Below are positions 10,501 to 19,314 of a stretch of 64,000 nucleotides of DNA, one piece after another. Source of the DNA: Bacteroidia bacterium (GTDB lineage Bacteria; Bacteroidota; Bacteroidia; J057); contig JALEFZ010000069.1 of assembly GCA_022760475.1 (NCBI GenBank), positions 80,337 to 144,336 of the forward strand, written 5' to 3'. Under the pieces are notes generated by a model. The model was not told the DNA's origin. It saw only the letters and a program-made list of their open reading frames with translations, and searched no databases. Each line of letters begins with the position of its first letter. Positions within the stretch are counted from its first letter, which is position 1. The translations under genes were made by a program, and so were the position numbers.

Positions 10501-11980
10501 CCCCACCTCCAAAGTAAGTGGCAAAAAGCAGACTGGAACAGTCAGGAGTAAGTTTAACCACAACCCCATCTGAGTTTCCCCCACCAAAAAATGTCCTATA
10601 TGCACCAGTAGTAACGGGAAAATCTATAGAACTGGTAACTGAGCCAATCAATATGTTGTCATTGTCATCTACTACTACTTCCCCTCGAAATCTATTGCCA
10701 AGGGTATCAAAATTAGTCGGAAAGAATCTACCGGCAGTAATTAGAGGGACAGAATTCATCCCATCAATGGAACTTCCTCCAAGAAAGGTGCTACTTAAAA
10801 GTTGTGTCCCGTCATTAGATAACTTCGCCACAAACATGTCAGAAGAACCACTAAGGGTATTGTCATGTGCGTTGGTTGAAATCGGAAAATTCGTTGAGGA
10901 GGTAGAGCCAAATATGACCAATTCATTTAGGCTATTCACTACAATGCTATGAGGAAAGTCCTCACCTGTCCCACCCAAATAGGTTGCGTAGACCAGGTTG
11001 GTACCCGTCGGATCAAATTTAGCAACGGTTACTTCATCCTCACCTGCAGAAACAGCATCATATGCTCCTGGAGTAGTAGGGTAAGCCGTACTCCCTACCG
11101 ATGAATCCCATTCAATCCCCCCTCCATATGCATTACCAAGTGTGTCATAGGTTGCAGTAAATCCGAAATCTCCTGCAGTACTCCCCGAGTGGGTAGCAAA
11201 AACAAGTACTGGATCGATTAACAGAGCTTTGTTCCGATCATATCCATTAGGGAATGAAAATGTTACCCTGTTACCCTCTAAGACAAATCTTATGTCGACT
11301 TCTTTTTTCCTACCATTTATCCATTGGTACGCAATGGGTTTTTCTTCAATTACTTCACCTAAAGAAGTTCTGAGATGCAGGTTTCCTCCCTTGAGGTAAA
11401 TTTCATCTGCGCCCTCGTAACGTAGACTAATTTTATTCACATCTGCTCCAGCATCCAGGAGGAAATCATATTTTAACACATCACCATCTCCATAAAATCT
11501 TAGGTCGATGCCTGGATATACATCTTGGTACTGAATTTCTTCAAATAGGCCTACCCTACTCACCCATTTCTCTGGTTCATTCCCAAGGAAATAATTGTGA
11601 TAAACTTCCTTCTTCTTTTTTGAGATCAGTTGGGATCGTGGATTTAGGCCTTCCAATTGAACAAAAACTGCATGAAACTGAGTCCTATCCTCAAACTTGG
11701 AATATATTCCGAATCCATGGGCATGATTATGACCATGGTGAAAATCCGCTGACTTGGGCATACGATAGAAATCGTAAATTATCTTTCCCTGCTCAAAAAG
11801 CGCTGCCCCCCCTTCAAACTTGAGCATATATTTGAGCCTCTCGTTCCATTGGCCTTTATTTTCAATAAAATTTAGGTGAGAATTTGATGCCTCCTGATTA
11901 AATAAAGGATTGTCCTGGGCAAGGCTATTTGCGTACATAGCCATACCTGCGATAAGCGCGACCAAGTAAGTGTGCTTCAT
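7541..11980 (-). CDS. Giant T9SS surface protein with NKGQW domain, SBBP repeats, PKD/Ig-like modules and CHU_C tail (paralog 1)
   Basis: The 1479-residue protein has a type I signal peptide ending near 'ANSLAQ', then an N-terminal domain with 'FIENKGQWNER' (about 37-260). SBBP-type propeller repeats follow ('YATYLGGTGED', 'GSTSSTNFPIS'; about 265-720), then a PKD module ('YEWDFGLGG'), several Cys-containing Ig-like repeats ('DQSICEGD', 'LSICLGDS'), and a CHU_C / type B sorting domain at the C-terminus ('VPNAFTPNDDQTNDNF', 'GVYVYKIRAIGQNG'). The tail marks a T9SS substrate in known Bacteroidota proteins. The function is unknown, with adhesion or gliding inferred. It lies 68 bp downstream of a close paralog on the same strand. 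Confidence 0.9.
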   Translation of the reverse strand: MKHTYLVALIAGMAMYANSLAQDNPLFNQEASNSHLNFIENKGQWNERLKYMLKFEGGAALFEQGKIIYDFYRMPKSADFHHGHNHAHGFGIYSKFEDRTQFHAVFVQLEGLNPRSQLISKKKKEVYHNYFLGNEPEKWVSRVGLFEEIQYQDVYPGIDLRFYGDGDVLKYDFLLDAGADVNKISLRYEGADEIYLKGGNLHLRTSLGEVIEEKPIAYQWINGRKKEVDIRFVLEGNRVTFSFPNGYDRNKALLIDPVLVFATHSGSTAGDFGFTATYDTLGNAYGGGIEWDSSVGSTAYPTTPGAYDAVSAGEDEVTVAKFDPTGTNLVYATYLGGTGEDFPHSIVVNSLNELVIFGSTSSTNFPISTNAHDNTLSGSSDMFVAKLSNDGTQLLSSTFLGGSSIDGMNSVPLITAGRFFPTNFDTLGNRFRGEVVVDDNDNILIGSVTSSIDFPVTTGAYRTFFGGGNSDGVVVKLTPDCSSLLFATYFGGGEDDAIYSVRILPNDNVIVCGGTESLDIPVGTNSYQATFQGGATDGFVATFNPSGTTLLGSTHLGSSSADQAFLLDFDQAGDIYVTGQTFGTNWPIFSPASSTIYSDPGARQFVVKLPFNLQSAEFSTVFGEALSTTKPLSPSAFLVDDCGRIYFSGWGETNNWPITLDALQSTTDDEDFYIAVFDENMQALSFGTYFGGNADPEHVDGGTSRFDKKGVIYQAICSNCNQNNSFPGTPGSHSPNSAATGLSGCNLAILKINLETFTIDASFETQDTSGVPLSNVGCAPLVVEFENLTTTTSSQAGFAYEWDFGLGGAGSNEFEPTFIYDTAGIFTVRLIVTDTVSCRDPDTAFQQIQVFEVPTITVSGDQSICEGDTVNLSAFGPPGTYSWTPVSAVIGLADQETVSISVQQTDSFYVQLIDTNACTTQEGLLVTVVPTGPINTYPDTVACYGTDFALEASTTWGSSYSWSSSPLITIQNPNNPSALVRNLKQEVVFLIEVANSIGCIETETFRVINSGDSVFSESSFCPGESVQLSIPEGQGYNWFPGTGLDDPTSRTPIATPSGPITYIGASATPEGCFIIAEWRLNADSPPAVSVGSDLSICLGDSVQILGSGDGVPLWSPANSLDSVDSFTPLAFPTQSQTYTLRITNAAGCFDSAELRVEVLSPPVIQTIGDQEICEGEGVELSTTGAVSYTWEPPIFLSSTSLANPLATPEDTIITYVVTGLDSFGCEGIDSVQITTVPIPRTVLDWEPVCPDKTFALNATGGERFLWSNGENRPFIYVSPDSISTYSVTSFNGNCQGNTVELTLDPAGLNPIAAFELDVLDGFVPYEVQAINLSQNAVSFTWKNPFTADIREEDPLFSIPDPGEHQITLVVESVFGCIDSASQFVRGDDVWIQVPNAFTPNDDQTNDNFFVVSFGMASLQVQIFTRWGQLVYEADQIDFRWDGRTRNGGFAAEGVYVYKIRAIGQNGNTYDEVGTVTLVR

Positions 11981-12022
11981 TTCAATGGAGTTGGTTTTAT
12001 AGATGTAGATGTCAGGGAAAGC

Positions 12023-12042
12023 AGGAAAGCCTGAGGCTTCCT
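12023..12042 (-). terminator. Weak hairpin after paralog 2
   Basis: A short stem (AGGAAGCC / GGCTTTCCT on the minus strand, one bulged T) sits in the 68-bp gap between the two large paralogs and is followed by only a weak T stretch. It may be a partial terminator or a processing site. Confidence 0.3.
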
Positions 12043-12048
12043 AATAAA

Positions 12049-15000
12049 CTATCTAATAATGGAAACGGTTCCTTTGGAAGGATATTTTCTTCCATTTTGT
12101 CCGATGGCGTCCACTGTCCAAATGTAAACGCCTTCAGGAACTGCATTTCCCTTGAAGGTTCCATCCCAGGTAAAATCAGGTGAAGTATTTTCATAAACCA
12201 GTATTCCCCATCTATTGAATACCTTGATATTCAAAAACTCGATTCCTTGATAGGTAATGTAAAACTCATCGTTAATTCCATCTCCATTGGGAGTAAATGC
12301 CGTTGGGACAAGAAGATTGGTTGACAAAATTTCTATCATTTCGGAGATAGTATCTGCACAGCCAAATTCTGTTTGCGCAATTAAAATCACTTCGTATGTA
12401 CCCTCAAAAGGATAAGTAAATACGGGGCTCTCTTCAAAACTTTGCTGTTGTCCCAGCCCGAAATTCCATTCATAAGAAAAAGCTCCTTGGCTAGTATTCT
12501 GAAAGTTTATGGTTGATGGAGCAAAGCCCGTTCTTATGTCAGGAATAAAGGAGGCTTCGGGAAAATCAAACTTTTCATCTACCACCACTGTATCAGGGAT
12601 TCCCTCACAGGTGCCAATAAAGGCCGTAGCAATGTATGTCACCTGTCCTACAGGTTTTGGAACTTCAAGGACTGCAGCTGTGTCACCAGTGCTCCACACG
12701 TACCAGTCTCCTCCTGAAGCGCTCAATTCGATCAAACCTCCACTACAGGTTTTATTGACCCCATCTATGACGGTCTGAGGTACAGGCAAAATTTCAACCC
12801 TTACCGTATCTTTGATCTCACAACCCTGAACATCAATTGCGGTAACCATATAATCTGTCGTCACCTCTGGACTAGCCATGGTTGTACCCATACCAGGATC
12901 GCTCAAGCCCGTAGAAGGAGACCAGAAATAGGAAACGATATTGCCAGTGTTGCTCCAGGCTTGTAAAAGCACTGGAACTCCCACGCAGGTTCTTTTATCC
13001 TCCACCACATTAATAGGATTGGCCTCTTTGAGGCTGATTTCTACCTCATCTGTGGCCACACAACCCGATTCATTTGTGGCGGTAAGGGTATAAGTTATGG
13101 GCTGTCTTGCTGTAAATATCGGATTGGGAATATTCGGATCAGAAAGGCCAGAAGCAGGGCTCCAGGTGTAAGCTACTCCACCTGAACCATTCAACTGAGC
13201 CAACTCGTTGGGACAAAGGTTCTGGTCCTCACCAGCATCCACATTGGGAAGGGGAAGGACTGACAATGTCCTGTAGGCAGTATCTGCCAGATTACAAGCC
13301 TGTGGATCACGAATGATTAGCCTTACTTCAAAAACACCCGCTTCGGTATATTCATAAGTGGGTTCAAAGTCAGATGAACTTGCACCATTTATTCCGAAAT
13401 CCCATTCATAGGTTAAATTAGTTCCCGGATTGGCCCCTAGAAAACTTCTGTTGTCAAAGGAGGCCAAAAATGGAACACAGCCAAAGATGGTATCACCCAT
13501 ATTCTCAATCGAAAAATCAGCCCTTACTCCTTCCAGGTCAAAAGCTAATTTAAATAAAGCAAGATTACAGTTGGTAGGATACCCATTATTAGGACTGTAG
13601 GCAGAAGGAGTTGTTGGGAAATCAGCGGAAGATCCACATTGGGCGCAAACCGCATGATACACCACCCCATTCTTATCAAAGCGGCAAGTGCCTCCATCGA
13701 CATGCTCACCAAGCTGACCATTTGAGGTGCCAATACCTCCCAGGTAAGAAGCATAAGTCAAAGCCTGAGCATCTCTGGACAAAACAAATATGTACAAATC
13801 ACTGCTATCGGTAGTTGACTGGTCAGCATTTTCAAGAGGCATTCCTCCAGTATTACCTTGGATGTTTGAAGCACCTCCCCATCCAGTAACATAAACATTT
13901 TCACAAATGTCCACCAACATCGCTGTAGGTGATATATTTGGCGTTGGAGAATTGGGGCTACCAATAGTGGTGGAGAACATGATCTGATTGAGGTCAGGAT
14001 CGAGTTTAGTCACAAACTGTTTTGCACCATTATTTACATATACATTGCCAATTGGCGGATTTACAATGGGAAAAGCTCCTTCTGTTTGCCCAGTCACATA
14101 GACATTATCGTCCTTGTCAACATCCATAAGGTAGACCTGGTCATAGGCATTTGTTCCCAGATAAGTAGCACTCAAAAGACTACCACCATCGGAGGAAAGT
14201 TTTCCGATATATCCATCCGTAATTCCCTGACGGTATGTTTTGAATACGCCCGTAGCAGGTAAGTTTCTACTGGAAGTCCCACCTGCAAACAGGACGTTGT
14301 TGCTTTGATCTACCTTTATGGTGTAAATGGCATCCACACCGCTTCCACTGATACTCGTAGCCCAAATTCGCCTTCTAAGATCGGAAGAAAACTTGGCCAC
14401 AATTCCACTTTGACCTCCACTTACAGTTTGGGAGTAACTATTTGGAGAAAAGGGGAAATTGGTAGATCGGGTAGGCCCTGCTACCAAGATATTACCCTCG
14501 TTATCCAAAAATACTTCGCCTCTTGCATCATCGCCATAATTATATTTGGTTGGTCCTGAAGAATCCGTCGCGGATCCATTCACCCCATCATCTCCATCTC
14601 CCCCCAGATAAGTAGATGCCTGAAGCTGGAGTCCATCATAGGATAATTTTGCGATGAACATGTCAAATCCATCAATATCGTTATAAGAGTCATCAAATGA
14701 GTTCAAGGTTGGAAAATTAGGAGAATTGGTGCGGCCAAAGATTATAAGCTCTCCATTGGAGTTCGCGATCAGGCTGTGAGGCTGATCTTCTCTATTGCCC
14801 CCAAGATAGGTGGCATAAAGCAAATTCAATCCCTGAGGGTCAAACTTTGAAATGGTGATTTCCCTGTCTCCTCCTCTATTGGATCGCTGATAAGCCCCAA
14901 AAGTTGTAGGATAGCCATTTTGCAGCGCGTTTCCAGTACTTACTTCTACACCGCCAGCATAAGAATTCCCATCCTCATCATATGTCGCTGTAAAACCCCA

Positions 15001-15834
15001 ATTGTCCGAACGGGAACCTGAATAGGTGGAAAAGACCATGGTTGGATCAATCACCAAAGGCAATTTATTGTTGTAGCCATCGGGGAATTTATACCTTACC
15101 GTATTCCCACTCAATTGGTACTTACTTCTTACAGGAATGCTACGGTCAGCCTTAAGTTGATAACTTACAGGTGCATCCTCCACAACATCACGAAGGTTCG
15201 TCTTCCACAATAATTTCCCTTCTTCCAAATATATGTCATCGACCCCTTCGTATCGCAAACGGATGGATCGTGGGTCTGCTCCGGGTTCAACTATAAAATC
15301 ATATTTCAGGCTATTTCCAAATCCATAAATTCTAAGGTCTACTCCTGGATAAATGCCTTCATAAATAATTTTTTCAAAAACCGGAACATTGGAAGCCCAT
15401 TTACTTGAATCATTTCCCAGGTAATAGTTATGATAGTATGGACTTTTGACTTCCCCAGCAAGGGAACTATTAATATTGGAATTCTCAAAATGAACTCCTA
15501 CCACATGCCCTTTAAGGTTAATATTGGGATCTGTAGAGTAATGGTGAGGATGGTCATCGATGGGAGGAAGTTCAAAGAAGTGCCACGTTATTCTATTTTG
15601 TTCAAAAAAGATTTCTCCTCCGTTCATTTTTGCCTTGAACAAAATCCTTTCATCCCACTGCCCCTTATTTTTGATAAACCGTAAGGAACTTTCCTTCACT
15701 GATTTAGAATCACGGGCAGTTTGCTGGTCTTCGCTTGCATCTATGCTACAAGAAATGACCGTCAGTATGAGGAATAGAAAGGATAAAAAGAGTAACTGTG
15801 TTCTTTTCCAGGAATGTTTGCGTGTAAATATCAC
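12049..15834 (-). CDS. Giant T9SS surface protein with NKGQW domain, SBBP repeats, PKD/Ig-like modules and CHU_C tail (paralog 2)
   Basis: A 1261-residue paralog of its downstream neighbour with the same domain order: 'FIKNKGQWDER', SBBP repeats ('YATYLGGNREDQPHS'), PKD ('YEWDFGINGASS'), Cys-containing Ig-like modules, a second PKD ('YEWNFGLGQ') and a CHU_C tail ('VPTAFTPNGDGINDEF', 'GVYIWTVDAIGQNG'). It is about 220 residues shorter because it has fewer Ig-like repeats. The start appears to be GTG at 15834, since no in-frame ATG lies between the upstream stop and the hydrophobic signal. The signal ends in a lipobox-like 'TVISC', unlike the type I signal of paralog 1. Surface display by T9SS is inferred from the tail. 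Confidence 0.88.
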   Translation of the reverse strand: MIFTRKHSWKRTQLLFLSFLFLILTVISCSIDASEDQQTARDSKSVKESSLRFIKNKGQWDERILFKAKMNGGEIFFEQNRITWHFFELPPIDDHPHHYSTDPNINLKGHVVGVHFENSNINSSLAGEVKSPYYHNYYLGNDSSKWASNVPVFEKIIYEGIYPGVDLRIYGFGNSLKYDFIVEPGADPRSIRLRYEGVDDIYLEEGKLLWKTNLRDVVEDAPVSYQLKADRSIPVRSKYQLSGNTVRYKFPDGYNNKLPLVIDPTMVFSTYSGSRSDNWGFTATYDEDGNSYAGGVEVSTGNALQNGYPTTFGAYQRSNRGGDREITISKFDPQGLNLLYATYLGGNREDQPHSLIANSNGELIIFGRTNSPNFPTLNSFDDSYNDIDGFDMFIAKLSYDGLQLQASTYLGGDGDDGVNGSATDSSGPTKYNYGDDARGEVFLDNEGNILVAGPTRSTNFPFSPNSYSQTVSGGQSGIVAKFSSDLRRRIWATSISGSGVDAIYTIKVDQSNNVLFAGGTSSRNLPATGVFKTYRQGITDGYIGKLSSDGGSLLSATYLGTNAYDQVYLMDVDKDDNVYVTGQTEGAFPIVNPPIGNVYVNNGAKQFVTKLDPDLNQIMFSTTIGSPNSPTPNISPTAMLVDICENVYVTGWGGASNIQGNTGGMPLENADQSTTDSSDLYIFVLSRDAQALTYASYLGGIGTSNGQLGEHVDGGTCRFDKNGVVYHAVCAQCGSSADFPTTPSAYSPNNGYPTNCNLALFKLAFDLEGVRADFSIENMGDTIFGCVPFLASFDNRSFLGANPGTNLTYEWDFGINGASSSDFEPTYEYTEAGVFEVRLIIRDPQACNLADTAYRTLSVLPLPNVDAGEDQNLCPNELAQLNGSGGVAYTWSPASGLSDPNIPNPIFTARQPITYTLTATNESGCVATDEVEISLKEANPINVVEDKRTCVGVPVLLQAWSNTGNIVSYFWSPSTGLSDPGMGTTMASPEVTTDYMVTAIDVQGCEIKDTVRVEILPVPQTVIDGVNKTCSGGLIELSASGGDWYVWSTGDTAAVLEVPKPVGQVTYIATAFIGTCEGIPDTVVVDEKFDFPEASFIPDIRTGFAPSTINFQNTSQGAFSYEWNFGLGQQQSFEESPVFTYPFEGTYEVILIAQTEFGCADTISEMIEILSTNLLVPTAFTPNGDGINDEFYITYQGIEFLNIKVFNRWGILVYENTSPDFTWDGTFKGNAVPEGVYIWTVDAIGQNGRKYPSKGTVSIIR

Positions 15835-15935
15835 AATTGCATAAGTTTTGATGTTGTCAAGGCGGGGCGTTTGTGTACTTGTGTGTAGTGTATTATACTC
15901 ATTAATGTATTAAACGAAAAATATCCTACCTACGT

Positions 15936-15968
15936 AAAAAAAAATCCCTTAAACTTGTTTAAGGAATT
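15936..15968 (-). terminator. Terminator-like hairpin upstream of smpB, oriented for minus-strand RNA
   Basis: AATCCCTTAAA / TTTAAGGAATT (15943-15968), an 11-bp stem with one mismatch and a CTTG loop, is followed on the minus strand by nine T. No minus-strand gene ends here. It lies between the divergent starts of paralog 2 and smpB. It could be a leader attenuator of paralog 2, the end of an unannotated minus-strand RNA, or a 5' UTR hairpin of smpB. Confidence 0.45.
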
Positions 15969-16023
15969 AATGGAACTAAATTTAAGCATACACGTTTGTT
16001 ATCCCTACGATTGAAAAGCATTC

Positions 16024-16491
16024 ATGGCAGAAAAGAAGAAAAAGCTCCCGGTTATTCAGAATAAAAAAGCAAAATTCGAATACACTTTCCTGGAAACTTT
16101 CCAGGCTGGGATTGCTTTAACCGGGACGGAAGTCAAATCTTTGAGAGAAGGCAAAGCCAACCTCCAGGAGGCTTATTGCTATATCAACAGGGGTGAGTTA
16201 TTTATCAAAGGAATGAATATCTCGGAATATGACAAAGGCAGTTACAACAATCATGAACCTACACGTGAACGTAAATTATTGTTAAAAAAAAGAGAAATAG
16301 AAAAACTAAGGAAGGGGCTTGAACAGGAAGGAGCTACAATTGTGCCCTATCGAGTCTTTTTTAATGAAAGAAATCTCGTAAAGGTAGACTTAGCACTTGG
16401 AAAGGGTAAAAAAATTCACGACAAGAGGGAATCCCTCAAAGAAAAAGACAGCAAAAAGGAGATGGATCGCCAGATGAAAAAATATATTTAG
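16024..16491 (+). CDS. smpB: SsrA-binding protein SmpB
   Basis: The 155-residue protein is SmpB, the tmRNA partner that loads SsrA RNA onto stalled ribosomes for trans-translation. Characteristic features are 'IQNKKAKFEYTFLETFQAGIALTGTEVKSLR' in two parts (the OB-barrel core), 'NHEPTRERKLLL', and the basic C-terminal tail 'HDKRESLKEKDSKKEMDR', which folds into the A site in known structures. Length is typical. The tmRNA gene itself was not found in the flanking DNA. The ATG at 16024 precedes a conserved Lys-rich N-terminus. Confidence 0.96.
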   Translation: MAEKKKKLPVIQNKKAKFEYTFLETFQAGIALTGTEVKSLREGKANLQEAYCYINRGELFIKGMNISEYDKGSYNNHEPTRERKLLLKKREIEKLRKGLEQEGATIVPYRVFFNERNLVKVDLALGKGKKIHDKRESLKEKDSKKEMDRQMKKYI

Positions 16492-16631
16492 AAGCTAATG
16501 ATTATCACAAAATAAATGTCCGTTTGCTTCATTTCATAAATAATTTTTAGCCCTCGTATTGGTTTTAGTAGGTGTAAGTGGGAAAAGCCTAAAAATTAGC
16601 CTAATTTCACTTACAGCAAGGCTAACTATTT

Positions 16632-17624
16632 ATGAACTTCACCCTAGACGCAACTCAGATTGGCGAAATCCAATCCTACCTTCAATCACATAAATGGATC
16701 GCACCTGACGAGAAAGTCATCTCAGCGAAGATACCCGGAGAGGGCAATATGAACTACACACTTCGAATTCGCACCAATTTTCGGACTTTCATTCTCAAAC
16801 AATCCAGAGACTATGTAGAAAAATACCCTTCTATTCCTGCTCCAAAGGAAAGGGCGATTATTGAAGGCAAATTTTATGAACTGATACAGGCTAAAGAAAG
16901 CTTAAAGGCCTTTACCCCTGAAATCAACTACATGGATGAAGAGAATAGCGTCATCATGTTAGAAGATCTTGGTGAGTCCAACGACTTCTTGCAGATTTAC
17001 AACAAGGGAGAAGTGATTGGGCTAGAAGATTTCCGGGAAATCATGGGATTCATTGGCATCCTCCATCAGAATTTTAAAAGTACTGAAGGCCTTTCTCCCC
17101 TTCCCAATAGGGAAATGCGTAAGCTAAACGCAGAACACATTTTTAATTATCCTTTCATGGAAGAAAATGGCTTTGACCTGGATACAATTACTCCTGGATT
17201 ACAGGCTTTAGCTATGAAATACAAGCTGGATTCAGAATTAAAGGCCAAGGTAGAAAAGCTCAGCAAATATTATACTGAGGATGGGAATACCCTACTACAT
17301 GGGGATTATTATCCTGGAAGTTGGCTAAAAACTACAGAAGGTGTCAGGGTCATCGATCCTGAATTTTGTTTTTATGGCCCAGCAGAATTTGACATCTCGG
17401 TTACACTAGCCCACCTCACCCTGGCTGAGCAAGGTGAAGAAATTAAAAATAAACTATGGGAGCTTTACCCACCAACAAATAACTTCTCTCAAAAACTGGC
17501 TATCTCACTTGCTGGTGTTGAAATCATGCGGAGGTTGATAGGACTTGCACAGTTGCCATTAACGCTTGATTTGGATGAAAAAGCAGTCCTCTTGGACATG
17601 GCTTACCACATGATCAGGGATTAA
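16632..17624 (+). CDS. Small-molecule kinase of the APH fold, MtnK-like
   Basis: The 330-residue protein has the aminoglycoside-phosphotransferase/ChoK fold. The catalytic 'LLHGDYYPGSW' carries His223 and Asp225, and the metal-binding Asp242 sits in 'VIDPEFCFYGPAEFD'. The 'DPEFxFYGPxxFD' form and the N-terminal 'ILKQSRDYVEKYP...APKERAIIE' blocks resemble S-methyl-5-thioribose kinase of methionine salvage. The protein is shorter than classical MtnK (about 400), and no other salvage gene is nearby, so the substrate is uncertain. The following SIR2-like gene starts 62 bp on, on the same strand, and the two may share a transcript. Confidence 0.65.
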   Translation: MNFTLDATQIGEIQSYLQSHKWIAPDEKVISAKIPGEGNMNYTLRIRTNFRTFILKQSRDYVEKYPSIPAPKERAIIEGKFYELIQAKESLKAFTPEINYMDEENSVIMLEDLGESNDFLQIYNKGEVIGLEDFREIMGFIGILHQNFKSTEGLSPLPNREMRKLNAEHIFNYPFMEENGFDLDTITPGLQALAMKYKLDSELKAKVEKLSKYYTEDGNTLLHGDYYPGSWLKTTEGVRVIDPEFCFYGPAEFDISVTLAHLTLAEQGEEIKNKLWELYPPTNNFSQKLAISLAGVEIMRRLIGLAQLPLTLDLDEKAVLLDMAYHMIRD

Positions 17625-17686
17625 TCAATAGATTAAACTTTTTCCAAATAGCTATTTTCTCTCGGTAGAGAACAACAATCAAGACA

Positions 17687-18568
17687 ATGGTGTACAGTAC
17701 CCACAATTTACAGGAGCTCATTGAAGCCATAAGAAAAAGAAATGTAATTCTTTTTGTTGGAGGTGGGGTATCGATGAATCTGGGACTTCCCTCCTGGGAC
17801 AAATTGATCGATCGATTGGCCAAAGATCTTGGTTTTGACAACGAGGTATTTCGGTCGTATGGAGACCATTTGATCCTGGCCGAATACTATAAAATGAATA
17901 AGGGCATTGGGCCTCTTAGGAGTTGGATGGACAGGAAGTGGCACAACACAGACAAGGTCAATATCCGTGAATCCAGGATACATCAATTAATAGTAGAACT
18001 AGACTTTTCATTAATATATACCACCAATTACGATAGATGGATTGAATTTGCCTTTGACGAGTATGAAAAGCCGTATGTCAAAATTGCTGACGTAACGGAT
18101 ATCAAGCGGAGCAGAGAGGGGGTTACGCAAATCGTAAAGTTTCATGGAGACTTTGACAATGATTCTTCTATTGTCCTTACGGAGAGTTCCTATTTTGACC
18201 GCCTGGATTTTGAAACACCTTTGGACATCAAATTAAGGGCAGATGTCCTTGGAAAATCAATCCTTTTTATCGGCTATAGCCTTTCAGATATCAATATCAG
18301 GTACCTGCTCTATAAATTGAATAAGATGTGGCAATCCGCCAAGAATAACGAAGCCAAGCCCAAGTCATTCATTTTACTCATGCAGCCCAATCCAGTCCAG
18401 GAACTGGTCTTGGAAAAACGAGGCATAGTTACCATAATATCTCAAAATGAGGATTTTGGTAAAGGCCTGGAAGAATTTTTGGAAACCCTTTATAAGGAAA
18501 CCTATCAACAAGATGTACCTGCACCAATCATTTCGATGAAAAAGAAAAAGAAGAAAAACAAAAACTGA
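17687..18568 (+). CDS. Stand-alone SIR2-like NAD-binding protein
   Basis: The 293-residue protein shows the SIR2 core: the glycine-rich '[15 protein letters not shown]' (about 24-38), 'YTTNYD' with Asn114/Asp116 in the place of the sirtuin 'TQNID', catalytic-type His153 in 'KFHGDFDND', and '[15 protein letters not shown]' near the end of the fold. SIR2-like domains of this subgroup are NADases in several phage-defence systems, but others are of unknown function. No defence partner (Argonaute, TIR, HerA, STAND) is next to it. The C-terminus ends in a lysine run ('KKKKKKNKN'), which could bind nucleic acid or membrane. NAD hydrolysis is inferred, not shown. Confidence 0.75.
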   Translation: MVYSTHNLQELIEAIRKRNVILFVGGGVSMNLGLPSWDKLIDRLAKDLGFDNEVFRSYGDHLILAEYYKMNKGIGPLRSWMDRKWHNTDKVNIRESRIHQLIVELDFSLIYTTNYDRWIEFAFDEYEKPYVKIADVTDIKRSREGVTQIVKFHGDFDNDSSIVLTESSYFDRLDFETPLDIKLRADVLGKSILFIGYSLSDINIRYLLYKLNKMWQSAKNNEAKPKSFILLMQPNPVQELVLEKRGIVTIISQNEDFGKGLEEFLETLYKETYQQDVPAPIISMKKKKKKNKN

Positions 18569-18572
18569 TCAT

Positions 18573-19277
18573 CTACGCCTTATTAGGTCTAAGTCTCTCT
18601 ATCCGAAAACTATCCTCCAGCCATCTTGAGATCTCCAGAGCGACAGCTTCTGCTTGTTGGTAAAGCATAAAGTGTCCTGCGCCTGGGATAAAAACAGCAT
18701 TTTCTATAAGTTTCACTGGGAATACCCTGTCGTCTTTTCCATGAATGTGAATAAAAGGCACATTGATTTCCTGCCCCTCCCAGGAAACAATCTTATCAGC
18801 CCCCCATACCCTGTGATTGGTAGAAGCATTCATGAACATATCTTGCAAAAGTTTCTGTTCTTCAATATCGGTTATTCCTGCAAAGGGAGCCCAATATGGC
18901 AATAATTTGTAGCGCAATTTTCCTTTAAACAATTGATAAATAGGCAATCTCTCAGCCAAGGGAAAAAACCATGGCCTTTGGTCATTTTTCTTTAAAGTTG
19001 AAAGAAGTATGAGCCCATGACACTTAGCTGGAAGTTGGGGGATAATTTCCTGCATGATAATCCCTCCGAAAGAGGTTCCCATCAGGATGAATTCATCATC
19101 ATAGGCTTCAATGGGGGCTGCCATTCGTTTGGCATAGGCCTCTATGGCTTCATGGGGATAGGGTTCCAGCCATTCTATAAGCTCAAAATCAGAGAAATAT
19201 TGGCGAAGCCTATTATAAATCCTTCCATCTACCCCAAGACCTGGAATTGCAAATATTCTACATGTATTCAACTGCAT
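18573..19277 (-). CDS. Alpha/beta hydrolase
   Basis: A compact alpha/beta-hydrolase of 234 residues from the ATG at 19277. Visible are the oxyanion-side 'IPGLGVDGR', the nucleophile elbow 'GTSFGG', the acid 'HGKDDRVFP', and the catalytic His in 'GAGHFMLYQQ'. Substrate unknown. A longer reading from an ATG at 19316 adds 13 residues but would overlap the start codon of the divergent gene, so the shorter start is preferred. The gene converges with the SIR2-like gene, 4 bp apart. No substrate hint comes from the neighbours. Confidence 0.8.
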   Translation of the reverse strand: MQLNTCRIFAIPGLGVDGRIYNRLRQYFSDFELIEWLEPYPHEAIEAYAKRMAAPIEAYDDEFILMGTSFGGIIMQEIIPQLPAKCHGLILLSTLKKNDQRPWFFPLAERLPIYQLFKGKLRYKLLPYWAPFAGITDIEEQKLLQDMFMNASTNHRVWGADKIVSWEGQEINVPFIHIHGKDDRVFPVKLIENAVFIPGAGHFMLYQQAEAVALEISRWLEDSFRIERLRPNKA

Positions 19278-19314
19278 GATGCTTCTTTTTTGGCTATCAT
19301 CTATATTTACCCCC

